Assembly (NCBI GenBank): GCA_037975125.1
Contig: CM075858.1
Span: 69,340,542-69,404,541 of the forward strand
Length of the DNA: 64,000 nt
Source: Latrodectus hesperus
Lineage: Eukaryota; Arthropoda; Arachnida; Araneae; Theridiidae
Reading direction: 5' to 3'
The translations under genes and the position numbers were made by a program. The notes beneath the pieces were generated by a model, which was given only the letters and a program-made list of their open reading frames with translations, was not told the origin of the DNA and did not search any database. Below are positions 49,090 through 63,882 of this stretch, piece after piece; the stretch's first letter is position 1, and each line of letters starts with the position of its first letter.

Positions 49090-52064
49090 ATGCTTCTAAA
49101 CTAAGATTTTTTATCAATCCTATTTAGTATACTGGTTTTGGTGTTTTTTTATTTTTATTTTTTTCTTTTTGTCACCAAAGTTTTCAAATTTTGGCATATT
49201 TGCCAATTTTTTGGCTTTGACAACTATTACCTATAGTATTTACAAGTACTTAAAACAATTGGTGAGCTATTAAGTAAATATAATTTGAATGGCAAAAAAT
49301 TTTTGTTAGGCAAAAAAGATTAAGAATATTTTGATTAAAATATTTTTTATGATCAAACTTATTAAGTAATTGTTAGCAAATATTCTAGTAACTGAATTTT
49401 AAATGAGGTAATAAATTTAGAATATTACAAAATGTGAAGAAACTGTAGTATTTTTAGTAAAATTTTATAATAAATTATGTTCTCAAATCATAATGATTAA
49501 TAATTCTTGAAACTTTATTTGTATTCTGCCTGTTTTAAATTTTAGATTGAGTAAAATAGTTTTTATTTTTATATAGCAAATAGTTTGAGACCTGGTTAGG
49601 AATTGTGTTATTCTTATAAAGATAAAGTGATGGTTCTGTTCCTCACCTAACTCAAAATCAATCATGTTCATTAATTATGACAGGGGCATGTAAAACAGGT
49701 TGTTGTTGCAATATCCTTCCACAATATGGAAAGGAGAGTGCCACCTCAGGTTTTGACCTAGTTATTTAACTGGTTCTAAACTACAAAGTGAATGGTTGTG
49801 CTTAGCAATATTTTTGTTGGCAGATAGGTAACCAATAATACATTGCAGCAAGTAATCAAAATGATGTGTGGATAAATTTACTTAATTGAACTTCTTTTTA
49901 ATGAAATTTCAAAACATCACCACTCAATAGTTTGGACCAATATGTCAATTAATTGTTACAGTTAAATCAGCCAGAATGATTTTAAGCTAGTTGCTTTTAA
50001 ATTTTTTTGCAAAAAAAAGAATATTCTTTATGTATTATAAAAGATTAAAATATTATATAAACTTATTGATGCTTTTTTTCATTTTTCCCAAATGCACATT
50101 TTTTTAATGCATGAGATTCAATTTTATTGTAAAGTTACGATAATTTCTGAAGTATATTAATTGACTATCCACTTGTTTTCCCAATAATCAAAAGGACTCA
50201 TTCTCTACATACTTTTGTCTTGCAAAAGGAACAAATTTTATAAAAAATAAGAATCTTCTCTCCATGTCTGACTATGCCAAATGCCATCTTGAAGTGATTG
50301 TATGGGGTTGGCACTCTGATCTTCAGTTTAGCAATTTATGTTTAAATCTTACCACTGGGTTCTAAATTGCTGTAGTTGAAAATCCACTTTAAACTAGCTT
50401 TGAGCCGAATTAGTTGTCCTTTGTAGAATATAAAAATTGACTTTTCATATTTATTATCTATTGTGTATTTCTATATATACTCACTGATTTGTCTTAGGTT
50501 TATTTTTGTATGTTCAAGCCACAAAAGTTTTATTCATTTTGTAAATAACTTTAAACCATGCTATATGACTTCTAAATTATTTATTTCATTTTTACTTATC
50601 TTTATATGAAGTGAGAATTTTTATAAATATTGTCTCTTAAATTTGCCATTTTATTAAAAATGAATATTGTATTCAATTAGCAGTATTTATTTTATTAAAT
50701 ATCATTAATAATGTAAAAAATATACTGTTTTTATATTAAAAACAATATACTGAATTTAATTTTAAGACTTGAAAGTATTTGGTGTAAAAAATAATAAGAA
50801 AACTATAAAATAAGTTTTTCTGAAATTTTAGGAATTCATATCAATTTAATTTTATTCAAACTTACAATTGTACTTTAAAATTTCCCTTATTTCATAATCT
50901 TGTCTTATTCTGAAATTCAAATAATCTGAATCAGTAATTTTTGAAGTGTATTGTATGATATACTACTACTAGACCATCAAATCATATACTTTGAATTATT
51001 TCTCTTGTGTCTATAAATAATAATTTTATGTGTACCATATGAATGATTATTTTATTAATATTTAATTGATATAATATATAGATTTGTTGTAGTTTTAAGT
51101 TGATAAATTTAATGAAAATACTGATACATGTAATGCAAGTTAAATTTTTTTCATTTTCCATATTATGTGTATTTTTTTTTTATTCTACTGTATAATGGTT
51201 TCTTAAGAATTACTAAATTTGCATAAGAATATACATTAATCTTAAGATCTTTATACTGTTTTAGTACGTAATTTTTTGTAATTTTATTAGGTAACTTATT
51301 TAGATAATTTTTTGGAGACTCTTTTTAATGGTCTTTACAGAGAATTAAATAAAAATGTTTTAAAGCAGTAATTTTTTTTTACTTTCCTTTACTGATGAAT
51401 CTTTACAATTACATCTTGTAAACTATATTATAATGTAGCATAAATCATTTAATTGCAGTCAGTAAATTTCAAATTTTTGAAATATTTGTGAATATTTTCA
51501 ATGTTGAAATTTTTTAAATATTTTCTTATATATACAGGACTATATAAATGCAAGAAAAATCTATTTTTTCAATGTAAAAATTTTTAAATATGAATTGTTT
51601 TACAAAAATCATACCCTGAAGTATCTATTTTTTATTTTTGATTTAATTGTTGATATATATTTCTTAAGTTCAATTTTTATAGTATCAAATGTAATTTTAT
51701 ATGAAAAAATTAAGATTTCCAAGGCTCAAAAATCTCTATATTGCTATCATTGTTAAAAATATTTTTTTATTTAAATGCAGTTTATTGATCGATTATTATG
51801 AAAATTAATCAATTGTTTTAAAGGAAAATCTAAAATAAAAACCAGATTGTTGATCAAAACTTTTATCCAATATACATGATGGACAATTGATGTTTTTGTT
51901 AAAAATTTTTAATTCATTTTTAAAAAATGTTTATGCTTTGTGTCCTAATATCAATCTTGTTTTATAATACAATTTCTTTATGCAATATTTTTCTTAAACT
52001 CAAATATATATTGTATTTAGTTATTTATATTCATGCAAATGTATATTAATTATGTTTTCTGTAG
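49090..52064. other. AT-rich DNA before the zinc-finger exons
   Basis: No exon seen. A moderately GC-rich piece at 49681-49790 and a family B SINE remnant near 50.3 kb are the only structured parts. Probably intron if the zinc-finger exons share upstream exons. Confidence 0.45.
50285..50400 (+). mobile_element. SINE family B, degenerate copy
   Basis: GGTTGGCACTCTGATCTTC, TTTATGTTTAAATCTTACC (decayed B box) and GAAAATCCACTTTAAAC align in order with the copies at 5.9 and 35.6 kb. It is strongly diverged. Confidence 0.45.
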
Positions 52065-52353
52065 GTACATTTGGTAGACTGCAGTGTAAGAAATGTCTGT
52101 TGTGGTTTACATCTCAAGTAACTCTAACAAAACATAAAATATGGCATCATAAAGAACCATGTTCAACTTTTAAATTTAACTGCAATTTATATATTTACTC
52201 ATCAAATAAAAAACTAATTTTAAAAAGCATTCTTCTGCACATGACTTAAGAAGGGTATTTTCTTGTTATGTTTGTAAGAATAGATTTTCTTCTAGTAATA
52301 GTTTAGGAAATCATATTATTATTCATACAGGAGAAGATTTTGAGTGTTTTTAA
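52065..52353 (+). pseudogene. C2H2 zinc-finger terminal exon, copy 1, damaged
   Basis: After the acceptor TTTTCTGTAG (52064) the frame, entering in phase 1, gives finger 1 (CKKCLLWFTSQVTLTKHKIW, then HH). Finger 2 starts NCNLYIYSS, where the second Cys has become Tyr. A one-base insertion in the A run near 52206-52212 shifts the frame, which stops at 52249. In the shifted frame the rest is preserved: KKHSSAHD, then finger 3 CYVCKNRFSSSNSLGNHIII with its final His, and a TAA stop at 52351-52353 overlapping AATAAA. About 70 percent of residues match the intact copy at 58.04 kb. It was probably a working exon until recently, or it gives a one-finger product. Confidence 0.8.
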
Positions 52354-52359
52354 TAAAAT

Positions 52360-55300
52360 CTTGAAAATGATCCTTATTTTTAACAGCATTTTTTGTTGAA
52401 GTGCTGAAAATTTTTTTCTTCATTGCTTTTTAATTGAATTCCCTATAAAATAAATTTAAAAAAACAGATAAGAAAAAAATTTAGTATACATTTATATTTT
52501 GTATATGTATTTGTATTTTTACATTTATTATTATATGTGTGACTCTTTGTATGATTAGAAAATTTTATCTTTGTCTTTCATTATTAATATTTTTCATTCA
52601 TTTTTATTAAATTTGTACAACCTGAATTTTTTAAAATTCTCTTTTAAACTGGTAATTTTCCAAACCATTGTTACATTTTATTTGTCTAGATTTTAAATAA
52701 TTTAAACATTTTAAAGATATATGTTGTAAATTAATTATTGAATGTAATCTTTTACTTTCCTTTTTTCTTCTACTTCAGTTTTTTCAAAATATTGAAATTT
52801 AGATCTGAACAATATTTGCATCAAAAGGCTTTATCATTATTATTTTCCTTGTTGATTAATAGTCTTTTTTATGTGACAAAATAATAACTTTAAAGAATGT
52901 TGATGTTTCTTGACAGTTCTGAAAGTTAGTACTCAATTCACTTTAGGTTTTATAGATTATTTTGTAATTTTTCAAAAATTAATTAAAGGAGATTAATATA
53001 AAAAAATATATGAATAACATTACTTACGCCATACCACCACAAACCCATTTATAGGGTGGGCCACATTCATACATCTTCTCAAAAGAAAGGACAGAGAAAA
53101 AGTAACATCAGTGCCCAAATTGGGATTTGAACCCGAAACTCACAGCCTAGACATCAGAACGCTAACCACTCATTCATCGGACAGCAATGTAAATAATATG
53201 AGTGGCTGGGGAAAAGTCATTCATTCAATTTCATGCATAATTTACCACATGCATAAAGGAATGTAAGGATCATTTTCTTGAATTTATTTGATTATATTCA
53301 ATGCCCACATAGAGTTTAGGTAAATTTTGTACAAAAAGTAATTGTATTTTTTTTTTCTGAAAAAGAAACCAATTAAGGAAATTTAAATCAATTTTTTTTA
53401 TCTATTTTAGTAGACTATCATGTTATTTTTGTAATGAGCTGCTTTAACATTCTTTTAAAAGAAAATAGTTGATATGTAAACATTTTTTCAATCAATTTGA
53501 AATGATTTATTGATGGGTGTAATTCACTGTGTGTTGCTGATAGTTTTGCTTAGAGATAATTAACAAATTGTGTGTGCCATATTGACATATTTTTTCTTTT
53601 TCTTCCATTGTATAAACATATAAAAGGCATTGAGGTAGTTTTGCAACACAATTTGGTTTTATATAATATTTTATGTACACTGTATTTACATTTCCAGCGA
53701 TCATTCAATTCTCCTGAAATCCTTTTATATGTTAATCATCGGTCAAGTAAAAATAACATAAATTCAGTATTTTCCTTGTAAATATTTGCATTTTATTTAT
53801 TTAGTTACAAATAATTTTATAAATTTACTTTACCTTATTTTATGCATCTTTATCGTTAAATTTTGTTTATTATCTCCATTTCCTTGAATTTTTCCCAAAT
53901 TGATAAAATTTAATTTTTTTTCCTATTTTGCTACATTTTGTGATTATCATATTATCATAATTAATATTTAACTTATAAAATATAATCATTTATAATGATA
54001 AATACAAATAAATGACTTATTTATCAAATGATTGGTGATGAGCTAGATTTTATTCCAATCAATATTGAGTATTGCTGATAATATTTGTATTTTTCAGAAT
54101 GTAATTATGATTTTTTTTTAATAAAAATTATTTTTAGCCATATTAAATACATATATTAATTAATGTAATGCAATTTTTTAAAACTAACTGTGTTAACATT
54201 TATGTAAAATTGGATTATTTTTTTAAATGGTCTTCATATTTTGCAAATACCTTTAATTAAATTTCTACTTAATTTTTGTATTTTGCCATGTATTCCCTCT
54301 CTGTCACCTTACTATGATAAATTATAAATTTTATATCATTAAATTTGCTTTAAAAATCTTCAAAAAAATAGTTTCAAAAACTTATGATTTTGTATTTACT
54401 GTTCTATTTTTCCTTTTTTATAGAAATATTTACAGAAGTATTATTATGAAACTATATAAATTTTTTTAATTGTTTCAATATTTAAATTAATAAATTTTAA
54501 TTATTTATATTGAAAATGTATTCTTCATATTTCATTTTTATGACTAATTGCTTAAATTGTAAAAGCTGAATCTTATTAATGTTAATAGCAATTTATATAA
54601 TGCTTTCTTAAGCTTTTGTTATTGCTTACCTTCTTCTTAATAAAAAAAATTTCCTTTTTATATTCAAATATTACTTTCTTTAGTTTCCAAATATTAAAAA
54701 AGTTATTTTTGATTTCTGTGTATTCTTAATTTTTTTACTAAATATTCTACTTTAATGATGTTATTTATTTAATGAAGAATTCAGCTTGTGTTTCTTTTGG
54801 TGTTTTGTTTAATATATATTTACCTTTCACACTTTTATTTATGTGTGATTAGACATGGTATTCATATATCACATTAATTTATTATGATATTCATATTATG
54901 GAATTCTAAATGAACAAATTAATTATACTTATTTTGTTTCAAATAATTTACTGAATTTTAAAAGTATTTCATTACGCATATCTTTTTTATGATACAAATA
55001 TTCAGTTATCTGGAAATTCAGCGATTCAGTAACAGAAATTTACTTTGAAAAATATAACTTGATAATATGATTAATTTTTATCTTTACCAGAAACACTCTT
55101 TTAGTAAAACTATAAAACCTTCTGTTTAGAAAAAATACATGTGATTTCTTTGTTTTCAATGAGGAAGATAATTAAAAACCTATATTTCGATACCAACAAT
55201 AAAAAGTGAAAATGGAATTTTTTATCAGAAAACTTCTTTAGAATGTTTGTTTTCTTCTAGCTGCTTATAATTCACATTTACAACTGTTTTAAAATTTTTC

Positions 55301-58042
55301 CTAGATTACAAATTTTATTTGTTCAAAGTAAACATGCTTGATTTTTAGTGATTCAAAATCCTATTTTAAAATTTAAGATTCCTCAAAATTAGCACTTATG
55401 TACAAAAAGTGATCAGAGACTAAACAATCCTTGCAATTAGTGCATATCTGCAGTATTTTGAACAAAATGTTTGGTATTTTATCTAGCTTATTAGTGCAAA
55501 TGTTAGCAATTTGTGTTAAATATGTGATAAAAAGTTTTAATAACTTATATTTCATCATGATACTAAATCTGTAATGATGAATTTAAAAATGAGCGATTAG
55601 ATGAAAGTAATTTTTCTATATTATGCTATATATGTTAATCAAACACTAAAATAATTTAAATGTCACTTCATAAAATAATTGCTTGTCGTCAGTAACAAAA
55701 CTGAATAAGTATTAGTTTCTAAAAGTTATATGAATTTTGATACTTATGATTGATAAGTGATGCAAATTCATGATAATATCTGTTAATCAATTAAGAATGG
55801 TTTCCATATACATTAGAAATTGTAAGTTCAGAAACTCCTTTTCATGGCTGACTGTGACACCATTAATTTATTTGCTGCTCAATTTTTAACTACTTGATAC
55901 ATCATCATGTTTCTCACCATGAACTTTTAGAACTCTTTGATACTTTTAAATGTGTGTTTATTATCTTTTATTCCATTGATTAATGTAATTAGTAAAAAAT
56001 GTCTTCCCTAAAGGTTCTTTTCTATCAAATTTGCTAAACTAAAACTTATTGAATAAATCATTATTGTTTGAAATAAAAGAAAATTTCTTATTCACCACTA
56101 TTGCTTTGATATTACATGTATTTAATGATTAAAATTAAGCAGTATTCAAACAATATAATATTTTTTTAAAACATAAAAAAATACAAGTAATTTGTGAAGC
56201 TAGAAAGAAAATAAAAAAGCAAATTTAACTGATACCAGTTTTATAAATCAAACATTTGTGTTTTTGAAGTATAGTTTTTAATTTTTGTAAGTTGTCATTT
56301 TTTATCAAGTGTAAATATAAGCTGTATTTATGTTATGCTGTAATATTTTGTATATCAAACAATATTTTCATTTCACTATTTTGTTTTGCTTTCTTACATG
56401 CTATCATCTTTTGCTATTCAACATTCATAATGAATGTCTGATCCTGATTGTTTATGAATTATAATTTTTGACTCATATTTCTTAGTGCTCAAATCTTTCT
56501 AAACATATTTTTCTCAAAAATTAACTTTATTGTTGATTTTGTCAATTTTAATTTTCTCTTGCCATTTAAATTTTATTCCTAAGACAAAGAATTTTATTTT
56601 CAATCTACAAAATTCAATTTTTAGCCATAAGGAATATCCACTAGTTAGGAGTTTTATTGTATTTAAAAAGATCGTGAAAGCTTAAACTATCTGTAATAAT
56701 TATTAAATATACATAGTAAAATTAAATATTGTATTGCAACATGTTTTCTTTAAAAAATATTAACATGTTTTCTGTAAAAAAAAATGCCCGAGAAATCAAA
56801 TATATTTTATGACATATATTGTTCTTTTTTCTGATAATAAATTTGTGAAAATGTTCATATTATCAAGTCATGTTTGTAACACATTGTTAATTTGTAACAC
56901 AACAAATCATTCTTTATATCTAAAATTTTTTTTTCTATTTACAATTGCAGTTTTTCTCTCTGATCACTGAGCGTCTCTTTCATTCATATGAGTTGCTTTC
57001 AATATGCTTTCTGAGTACTTTATACTTTCTGAGAAATTGAAAATTTTTCATATTATTTCTTTGTATATTAGTCATAAAATGTGTTAATTCAAATTTCAAG
57101 CCAAAAAGTTATTGCATTATTATAAATGCATGTTACTGTATCTTATTAAAATTTATTTTTTTAATTAAAACTAGTAAAATTTATAAATTTTGTGTTATAT
57201 TTATTTCCAGTTTGTGAATTTAATTTTTAACTAAATAATTTAAATTAATTCAGTATAAAATATTTATTTAACTGTTTTATATATTTTACATAATGACCTG
57301 AAATACATGTAAAAATTACAAGATATCATGAGGTATTTTTTCTTATTTCCAAAGGTAATGTAAATAATTTTTACGTTTCTTGATGAACTTCAGATTTAAT
57401 TTACTATAAATATTTTAATTATTCATTTTATCCCCAAGCTCAATAACATTGAAATATTTTTATCATGATGTTGAGTACAAAAAAAAACAATAAAAAATAA
57501 AATTCCTTGTTAAATAATGTTGCAAAGTCATTACAAAATTATTTAAGTTAAAGTATTTTATTTTCCTTGTTTTTGTTAAAAATTAAACTCACTTCAGTAT
57601 ATTTTTTGTATATGCCTCTAAAAATATCATAAAATTTTTGTAGTATTCTAAAATGCTCTTTAATATGTTTTTCCCTAAAATATATAAAACTCATTGCAAT
57701 TTGCTTAAAGAAGATTTTCAAAACAAGTAAATAAATTGGAATTGAAAAAACTTATTTCTTTAATTAAAAACTAATAAATGATTTATGACAATTTGGGCTT
57801 CTTTGATATGATTATTTTTAATTTGTTGTTATATTTATTCATAATAATTTTAGATTGGCATTATATATCACTTGTATTAATTTGATGTATGAGTAATTTT
57901 TTAAATTCTAAAACAGTTTACATTTTGTTAAATATTTTTGTAATATTTCTTATTGAAATTTTATATTCTGTAATAAATACTAATATATGTTAAACAAAAA
58001 TTTTTATATTAAAAATATTCTAACATTAATTGTATTCAACAG
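52360..58042. other. AT-rich spacer between zinc-finger exons
   Basis: About 5.7 kb with long T and A runs and no recognisable coding exon. It contains one SINE (53.03-53.19 kb). No sequence clearly shared with the next spacer was found by eye. Confidence 0.5.
53027..53186 (-). mobile_element. SINE family A, short copy 4
   Basis: On the minus strand, GCTGTCCGATGAATGAGTGG with A box TGAGTGGTTAGCG and a perfect B box GGTTCAAATCC (about 53123-53133), then TTTCTCTGTCC and TATAAATGGGTTTGTGG. The body is shorter than in copies 2 and 3. Confidence 0.75.
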
Positions 58043-58317
58043 GCTTTTCACATCATTTGCAGTGCAAGAAATGCTCTTTGCGGTTTTCATCTCAAGTTAC
58101 TCTGACCAAACATAGAATGTGGCATCACAAAGAAGAATTTTCTCATTTTAAATTTAATTGTAGTCTTTGTCCTTATTCAACTCATAATCAGACTAACTTT
58201 AGGAAACATTCTTCTGTCCATGATCCTAGGCGACCCTATCAGTGTCTTATGTGTGGTAATAGATTTGCATCAACCATTAGTTTAGGTAGTCATATCATTA
58301 TACATAAAGGTGATTAA
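58043..58317 (+). CDS. C2H2 zinc-finger terminal exon, copy 2, intact
   Basis: An exon with acceptor TATTCAACAG at 58042, entering in phase 1, and a TAA stop at 58315-58317. No ATG lies in frame near the start, so it must be spliced to upstream coding sequence. About 90 residues with three fingers: CKKCSLRFSSQVTLTKHRMW plus HH (CX2CX12HX4H), CSLCPYSTHNQTNFRKHSSV plus H (CX2CX12HX3H) and CLMCGNRFASTISLGSHIII plus H (CX2CX12HX3H). The linkers are unlike TGEKP (HHKEEFSHFKFN; HDPRRPYQ). All metal ligands are intact, so a DNA-binding role is likely. It may be one of several alternative 3' exons of a zinc-finger transcription factor of the lola type; the shared 5' exons are not seen. Confidence 0.82.
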
Positions 58318-61182
58318 GGTAAAAAGTTTTAACACATTATGGGTCTAACTATTATGCTGCACTCTATTTACTTGCACATAGTCTGCATCTCACCATTTTA
58401 TCCCAATTTATAATTTAAAAAAAAAACACATAAATTGGTCTTAGACTGGATTTTAACAGTATATTATGCAACCAAGAAAAGAACTCTTATTCAAATTCAG
58501 TATTTCTGTTGTGTAGTTTTTGCATGCTTATTGTTGATCAACATTTTCATACACCTATAGTTTGCAAAAGAAACTGCTATATCTTGTAACGAAATTAATT
58601 TCAGCCTAAAAATGTATGTACATGACAATTTGAAATTGATGGTTTATGATCTGTGGAGGAAAATCTCTATTATATTGATTTTACTGTGATTTTTCATGCC
58701 AAAATTTAGGAAAAGTACCTTTAGTCATACAAATTCACTATATTTATATTAGTTGTATTGTTAATTTATTTCCCAATTAATAATTGCATGTTTAGAAATT
58801 ATCTTTTCTTGGTTAATTTATGCTTAATTATTTGCTAAGAATTAAAGAAAATTAATCGATTTATTGTTAAATACTTTTTTATCAAATAAAAATGTATTTG
58901 ACATAATATTCAAGGTATTTGTATCATATATCAACCTAAAAATGTGTATTTCTTTATCAAAATTGCAATTTATCTGTCAGCTCTCTTAAAAATCATTGTA
59001 AAATTGTAAAATAAAAAATTCAAATTGATTTGTCTAAAACTAAAATTGTGTGCCAGTTGAAAATGATTCAAAAGAAATAGGTGTGTGATTAAATATGCAA
59101 GATCTGCATGCACTGATTTTTAGTTATTTTTATTATAAAACAATTGGCTATAAAAATTAAACAAAAAAATTAAATAAAATATCCTATAATTTTAGATAAA
59201 AATGAAATAGTTTCCTTTTAATACTTACTTCTGATCAGGTTGATCAAATTTTCTATTTTGATAAGATTAGCTCTGCTGACAAAATAGCTATTAGCTCCAA
59301 TAAAAAGGAGTACTTAATATCTTTTCTCTATTTTCTCTATTTTATTTAGTTGTATATTTGTATATTGTTTAAATTGTGTTTAAATTTTTTTACTTAAATG
59401 TGTTAAGAATAATAAATTACTGCTCAGAAAATATTGAATATGTAGGATTACATTGAAATTCAAGACTGGTAAATTCTTTGTGATATAAATGATTAGAAAA
59501 TTTGATTAAATTCTATTTGTGACTTATGAAAGTAAAAGGTTAGGAATTACTCTTTTGTTTTTAAATTTTTCATCCTTAGTAAAATGTGTGTTACATAAAA
59601 ACTTTAAATTTATTATTAATGCATTAAGATTTTCATCTTTGTTCATTTCAAATCCATGAAAAAAGTGGTGTGTTTAAGAGATTTGAAATAATGGAACGTG
59701 AGTATTAAATAAAATAAACTATCAGAAGTATAATAGAGATTTCCATACATCTATTCTACTGTTTAAAAATTTTTTGAGAACATTCATAGATTTAAAGAAT
59801 ATTAAATTGATTCTTTAATTATGTCCTGATATTTCAATCACATTTTGCAAAAATAAATAAATAAAAATATAAATTTTGATGGGATATTGAAGATAATTCA
59901 AATAGAAATTCTGGAAGCATCTACAGCTAAGATATCTATTTAAATATTATGCAACAAAATTAAAGAAGTTAGATATCAAAAATTTAAACAGACATCATAA
60001 CTATTTAATTGATTATTTAAACAGACATCATAACTATTTAACATCATAACTATATAATTGATTACAATGCTAAAACTATCATAATAGTTATATTTGTGTG
60101 TTGTCCAATAATGATGCCAGAATTTATGTTTGTGATTTTAGAGAAAAGAAAATTCACATTTTCTAAGGCTGTATGTTTCCTATGTAACATTAGAAACAAT
60201 TTTGTGAATGAATTCATTCTTGTATGTCAGAATTTTTAAATATTTTTAAAAAATACCATGATTTCTTGTTTTTAATAATTTTTAATTATTAAAAATTATT
60301 TAAAAAAGTAATTTGAGAATAACTTATATTTCTGACAATGCAATGCTTTGTGCATTAGTTTATGAAATATTTTGTAAAAAGAAGATCATTTACGAAATTG
60401 TAGAGTTTTTGTTTATTACCAAATTATACTTTCATTACAGAAATACAAAGAAAAGAATGTCTACATTAGTTGGTATAGGAATTCTAACACTGTTATATAA
60501 TGAGACAGACAAAAAAAATTTGTCATCCAGCATATTTATTGTCAGTACTTGATTTCTATAGTGCAAATGATACAAGTTTATTGCAGTGAGCAAAAGTATC
60601 TCCTTTCTGATTTAGATTTATTGTTTATCTTTACCAAGGTTATAAAGTATCTTTTTGATCTGTAATCATTCAAATTGAAGTATGAAATATTATCAAAGAA
60701 TTCATCTGTCTTTTGACTGTACTCTTACCTTCTATCGAAATTATGCCTTTCTATACTTTCAATGTATCTGAAATTCATAAAGTTTTTAAAGAAACTTATT
60801 TTTGTAGTAAGAAAGAATCTGTCCTCTCCTATTACATTGATTTACATAGAGGAAAAATATATTCATTACAAAATTGGTTCACCATTTGGAAAAAAAAGTA
60901 GATTCTTAAGATATGAATCATTGAGAATATTTAGCTGGCTTTAAGAATCCTGAAAACATTTAGTATTCTAATTCTTCTAAGAACTAAAATCAGAATTGTA
61001 TATTACTGATTATAATGATTGTTATTAAAATCTCAAATATTGTACCCAGATGATCGTTTTTCTCTTGCCAAGTATTTTTTAATTTCTATTTCTAAAATCA
61101 GTAAAATAATTTAGTTTTCTCTATTTATTCATATTAAAATCATTGAATTTTTTTTAAATTCAGATCTTATGAAAGTTGTATT

Positions 61183-61259
<77 letters not shown>

Positions 61260-63341
61260 AATTTATTTTAGTTTTTTTAACTTGGGAATTAATATTGTTT
61301 CAATTTTCAGAATATTGCATTTGAGGAATAAGATTTTATAAAGTGATAACCTTTTGGTTATGTTTCGAAGTATTATATAAATGGTGCTTAATAATTAAAA
61401 ACAATGTGCTGCATTAGAAAGTTTTAAGATATGTAGTTAAATGTGACATATAGTAAAAATTTTTGTAATGAATATTATGCAATTGTAAAACATAAATTTT
61501 ATCTGTTTTTAATGTGAAATTTTATAAAATATTATTTATGTGTTTATTAACTCTGTGTAGTTACTAATAAATATTCTTTAATATGAAAAATATATAAGAA
61601 AGAATTTTAAATTAATTGATTGATCATTTTGATAAATGTAATATATTTATTTTTATTTTATTTTATTATTTTTTTTTTGAAAGAAATATGTTCAAATGCA
61701 TGAAAATGGAAATGCATAATCATTTTTTGCTATTTAATGTTATCATTAAGAGTCGCTACAAGTCATTACTTTTGTAGCCAGTATTATAATATTCCTTTTT
61801 ATTACATTTTGAATACTTGTCAGAAGATTTTTATTTAAATATTACATGTTATTTGCTGTCTATACCCCAGAAAAATGCTAATGCCAAAAAAATATGCTTT
61901 TGTAAAGAATCTTATATGTTTTATCTATATAAAATCTATATAAATTTTATCTAAATAAACTTTTAAGCATTTTTTTAAGTTTAGAATTTTATTATTAATA
62001 AAAGTCGTCTTTTATTATCATATATACATGTTTTTTCAGCATTGTTGATTTTAAATTATTTCCTTAATAGTTTAAGAGACAATTCCAATTGTAGAATGTA
62101 AAATATTGATTTCATAAAACGTCTTTTATTTTAAAAGTTTTCTTACATCTCAGTTTTAAACTGCTCGAAAGTTCAAGTTCCACTTTAGATTTGGATATGG
62201 GATGTAATTTGGAATCCAATTTAAATTGAAGATCTTGGTTTAATAAATCTTAATGTTCAGAAGGGGTTCATTGAATGTCAAACCTAACTTCTGTTTTAAT
62301 ATTAATTAGTTTGAGACTCTCTTTGTTTAATTATTTTATAAATATAGTATAAACTCATTTTTAAATTTTATTTGAAATCCAATTTTTATCTAATTTTATG
62401 TGATTGTACTTGGTTTTGTACAAAATAATTTATTTTCTATAAAATTGAAGTGGAAATATAAAACATAAAAATTAAAGGTGTAACAAAAAGGAAATAAATA
62501 TGAGATAGTCTTTATTTAACTGATCCTTTTGATGTAACTTGGAGTGTTATAAACATATTAGTTTATTACATATTACATAATTGAGCTAATTAGCTTTCTT
62601 TCTTAAAAGAAATTAGTGAAATAATCAAGACTTACTTGGAAGATTGAAATATATACTGATGTATTTAGAAATTTACATAAATTAAATTTTTTGACTCTGA
62701 TTTCTTACAATTGGAAAAGAAACTAGTCTATTCACTATGCAAATAGAAAATTATATTTAAAAAAAATTTTGGTTGTTATATATTAACCTCTATTCATTTG
62801 CTTTCCAAGAAAACCATATATAAAGATGTGCAATCATAACTAATGTTTATAAACTAATAATAAAAAATGTAAATGATGTTATTAAGTAGTTTTACATTTG
62901 TGAAACTATTTAATTCAAACCTTTAGTATCAAAATGTTATCTGTGGAGATAATATGTTTGTACTTAAATTGTTTTTTATACTTAGAATACCCATATATTA
63001 TGTGCATTTCATACACCTTTAAAATTTTCTAAAAAAATGTTTAGTATACACTTTAAGTGGGAAGGAAAATTGACATAGCATAACAATCTTATTGCTGGTA
63101 ACCGTTGTAAAGCAAAGTTGTAAGCATTCAAACATGTGCCTTGTCTTTATCTTCTGGGAAGATCTTTTATAGGTAGTGGATTTTATTCATGCTTTGCAAG
63201 TTAGTAAATTTTAAAAAAATTCCAAACACCCATTCTGATAAATGTGCATGCAAAAAATAAAAATGCCACATCAGTCTAATTTTCAACAATGTCTTTGTTA
63301 GGGACTTTCCACTTCAAAGATCCCTGTTGTATCAATAAACT
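58318..63341. other. AT-rich spacer between zinc-finger exons
   Basis: About 5 kb without a recognisable exon. It holds a TA microsatellite. Short open frames near 60.3-60.9 kb are low-complexity and not supported. Confidence 0.5.
61186..61258. repeat. (TA)n microsatellite
   Basis: About 73 bp of uninterrupted TA repeat between zinc-finger copies 2 and 3. Confidence 0.97.
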
Positions 63342-63510
63342 ACTGTGCTGGCAGCTGAATGATTAATATCCTGGTCTTTAATTCAACAACTTCTAGCTTC
63401 TGTTTATGAAACAATACCTTGTTATTCAAGGTCTTTGAACTAGGTCCTAGTCCTGTTAGCCTTTGTGTTCCAAAAGTGATCATAGAGTATCAACCAAAAT
63501 CAAGTCCACA
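63342..63510 (+). mobile_element. SINE family B, diverged copy
   Basis: GTGCTGGCAGCTGAATGATTA, broken here as GTGCTGGCAGC and TGAATGATTA, plus AATTCAACAACTTC and GGTCCTAGTCCTGTTAGCC, then TTTGTGTTCCAAAAGTGA. These follow the order of the 5.9-kb copy with many substitutions and an insertion. Confidence 0.55.
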
Positions 63511-63882
63511 AAGCCGTGAGAATTATCTTATTGCTAAATGAACTATCCAAAAGCTATTTGATATTCATTGTGTATTGCTGTATTCACTTGTTGTCAGGTT
63601 AGGAAATTAGAAAAACTCCCCCAAAGCATCCATCTCAAGATTAGTGCTTTCAAATGTGGATCATCCAGCTTTTGTTGTTCAGTTGGACTTTTATCGAATA
63701 TGGATTTTTACTTCCAATTTGTTTATATTTAATTGGTTATATACAAATTTGATTACATATATAGGTAGTAATTTTTATACATTTTTAATATTAAATTTAC
63801 AATTTTAAAACAATTGCATTTACTTTTTTAAAGCAGAATTTTGTGCTCTATCAAATGATTTAATATTTTATGTGCTCAACAG

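Noticed and set aside
60313..60944. Several 60-79 codon open frames
   Set aside because: Low-complexity, no splice context and no recognised family.
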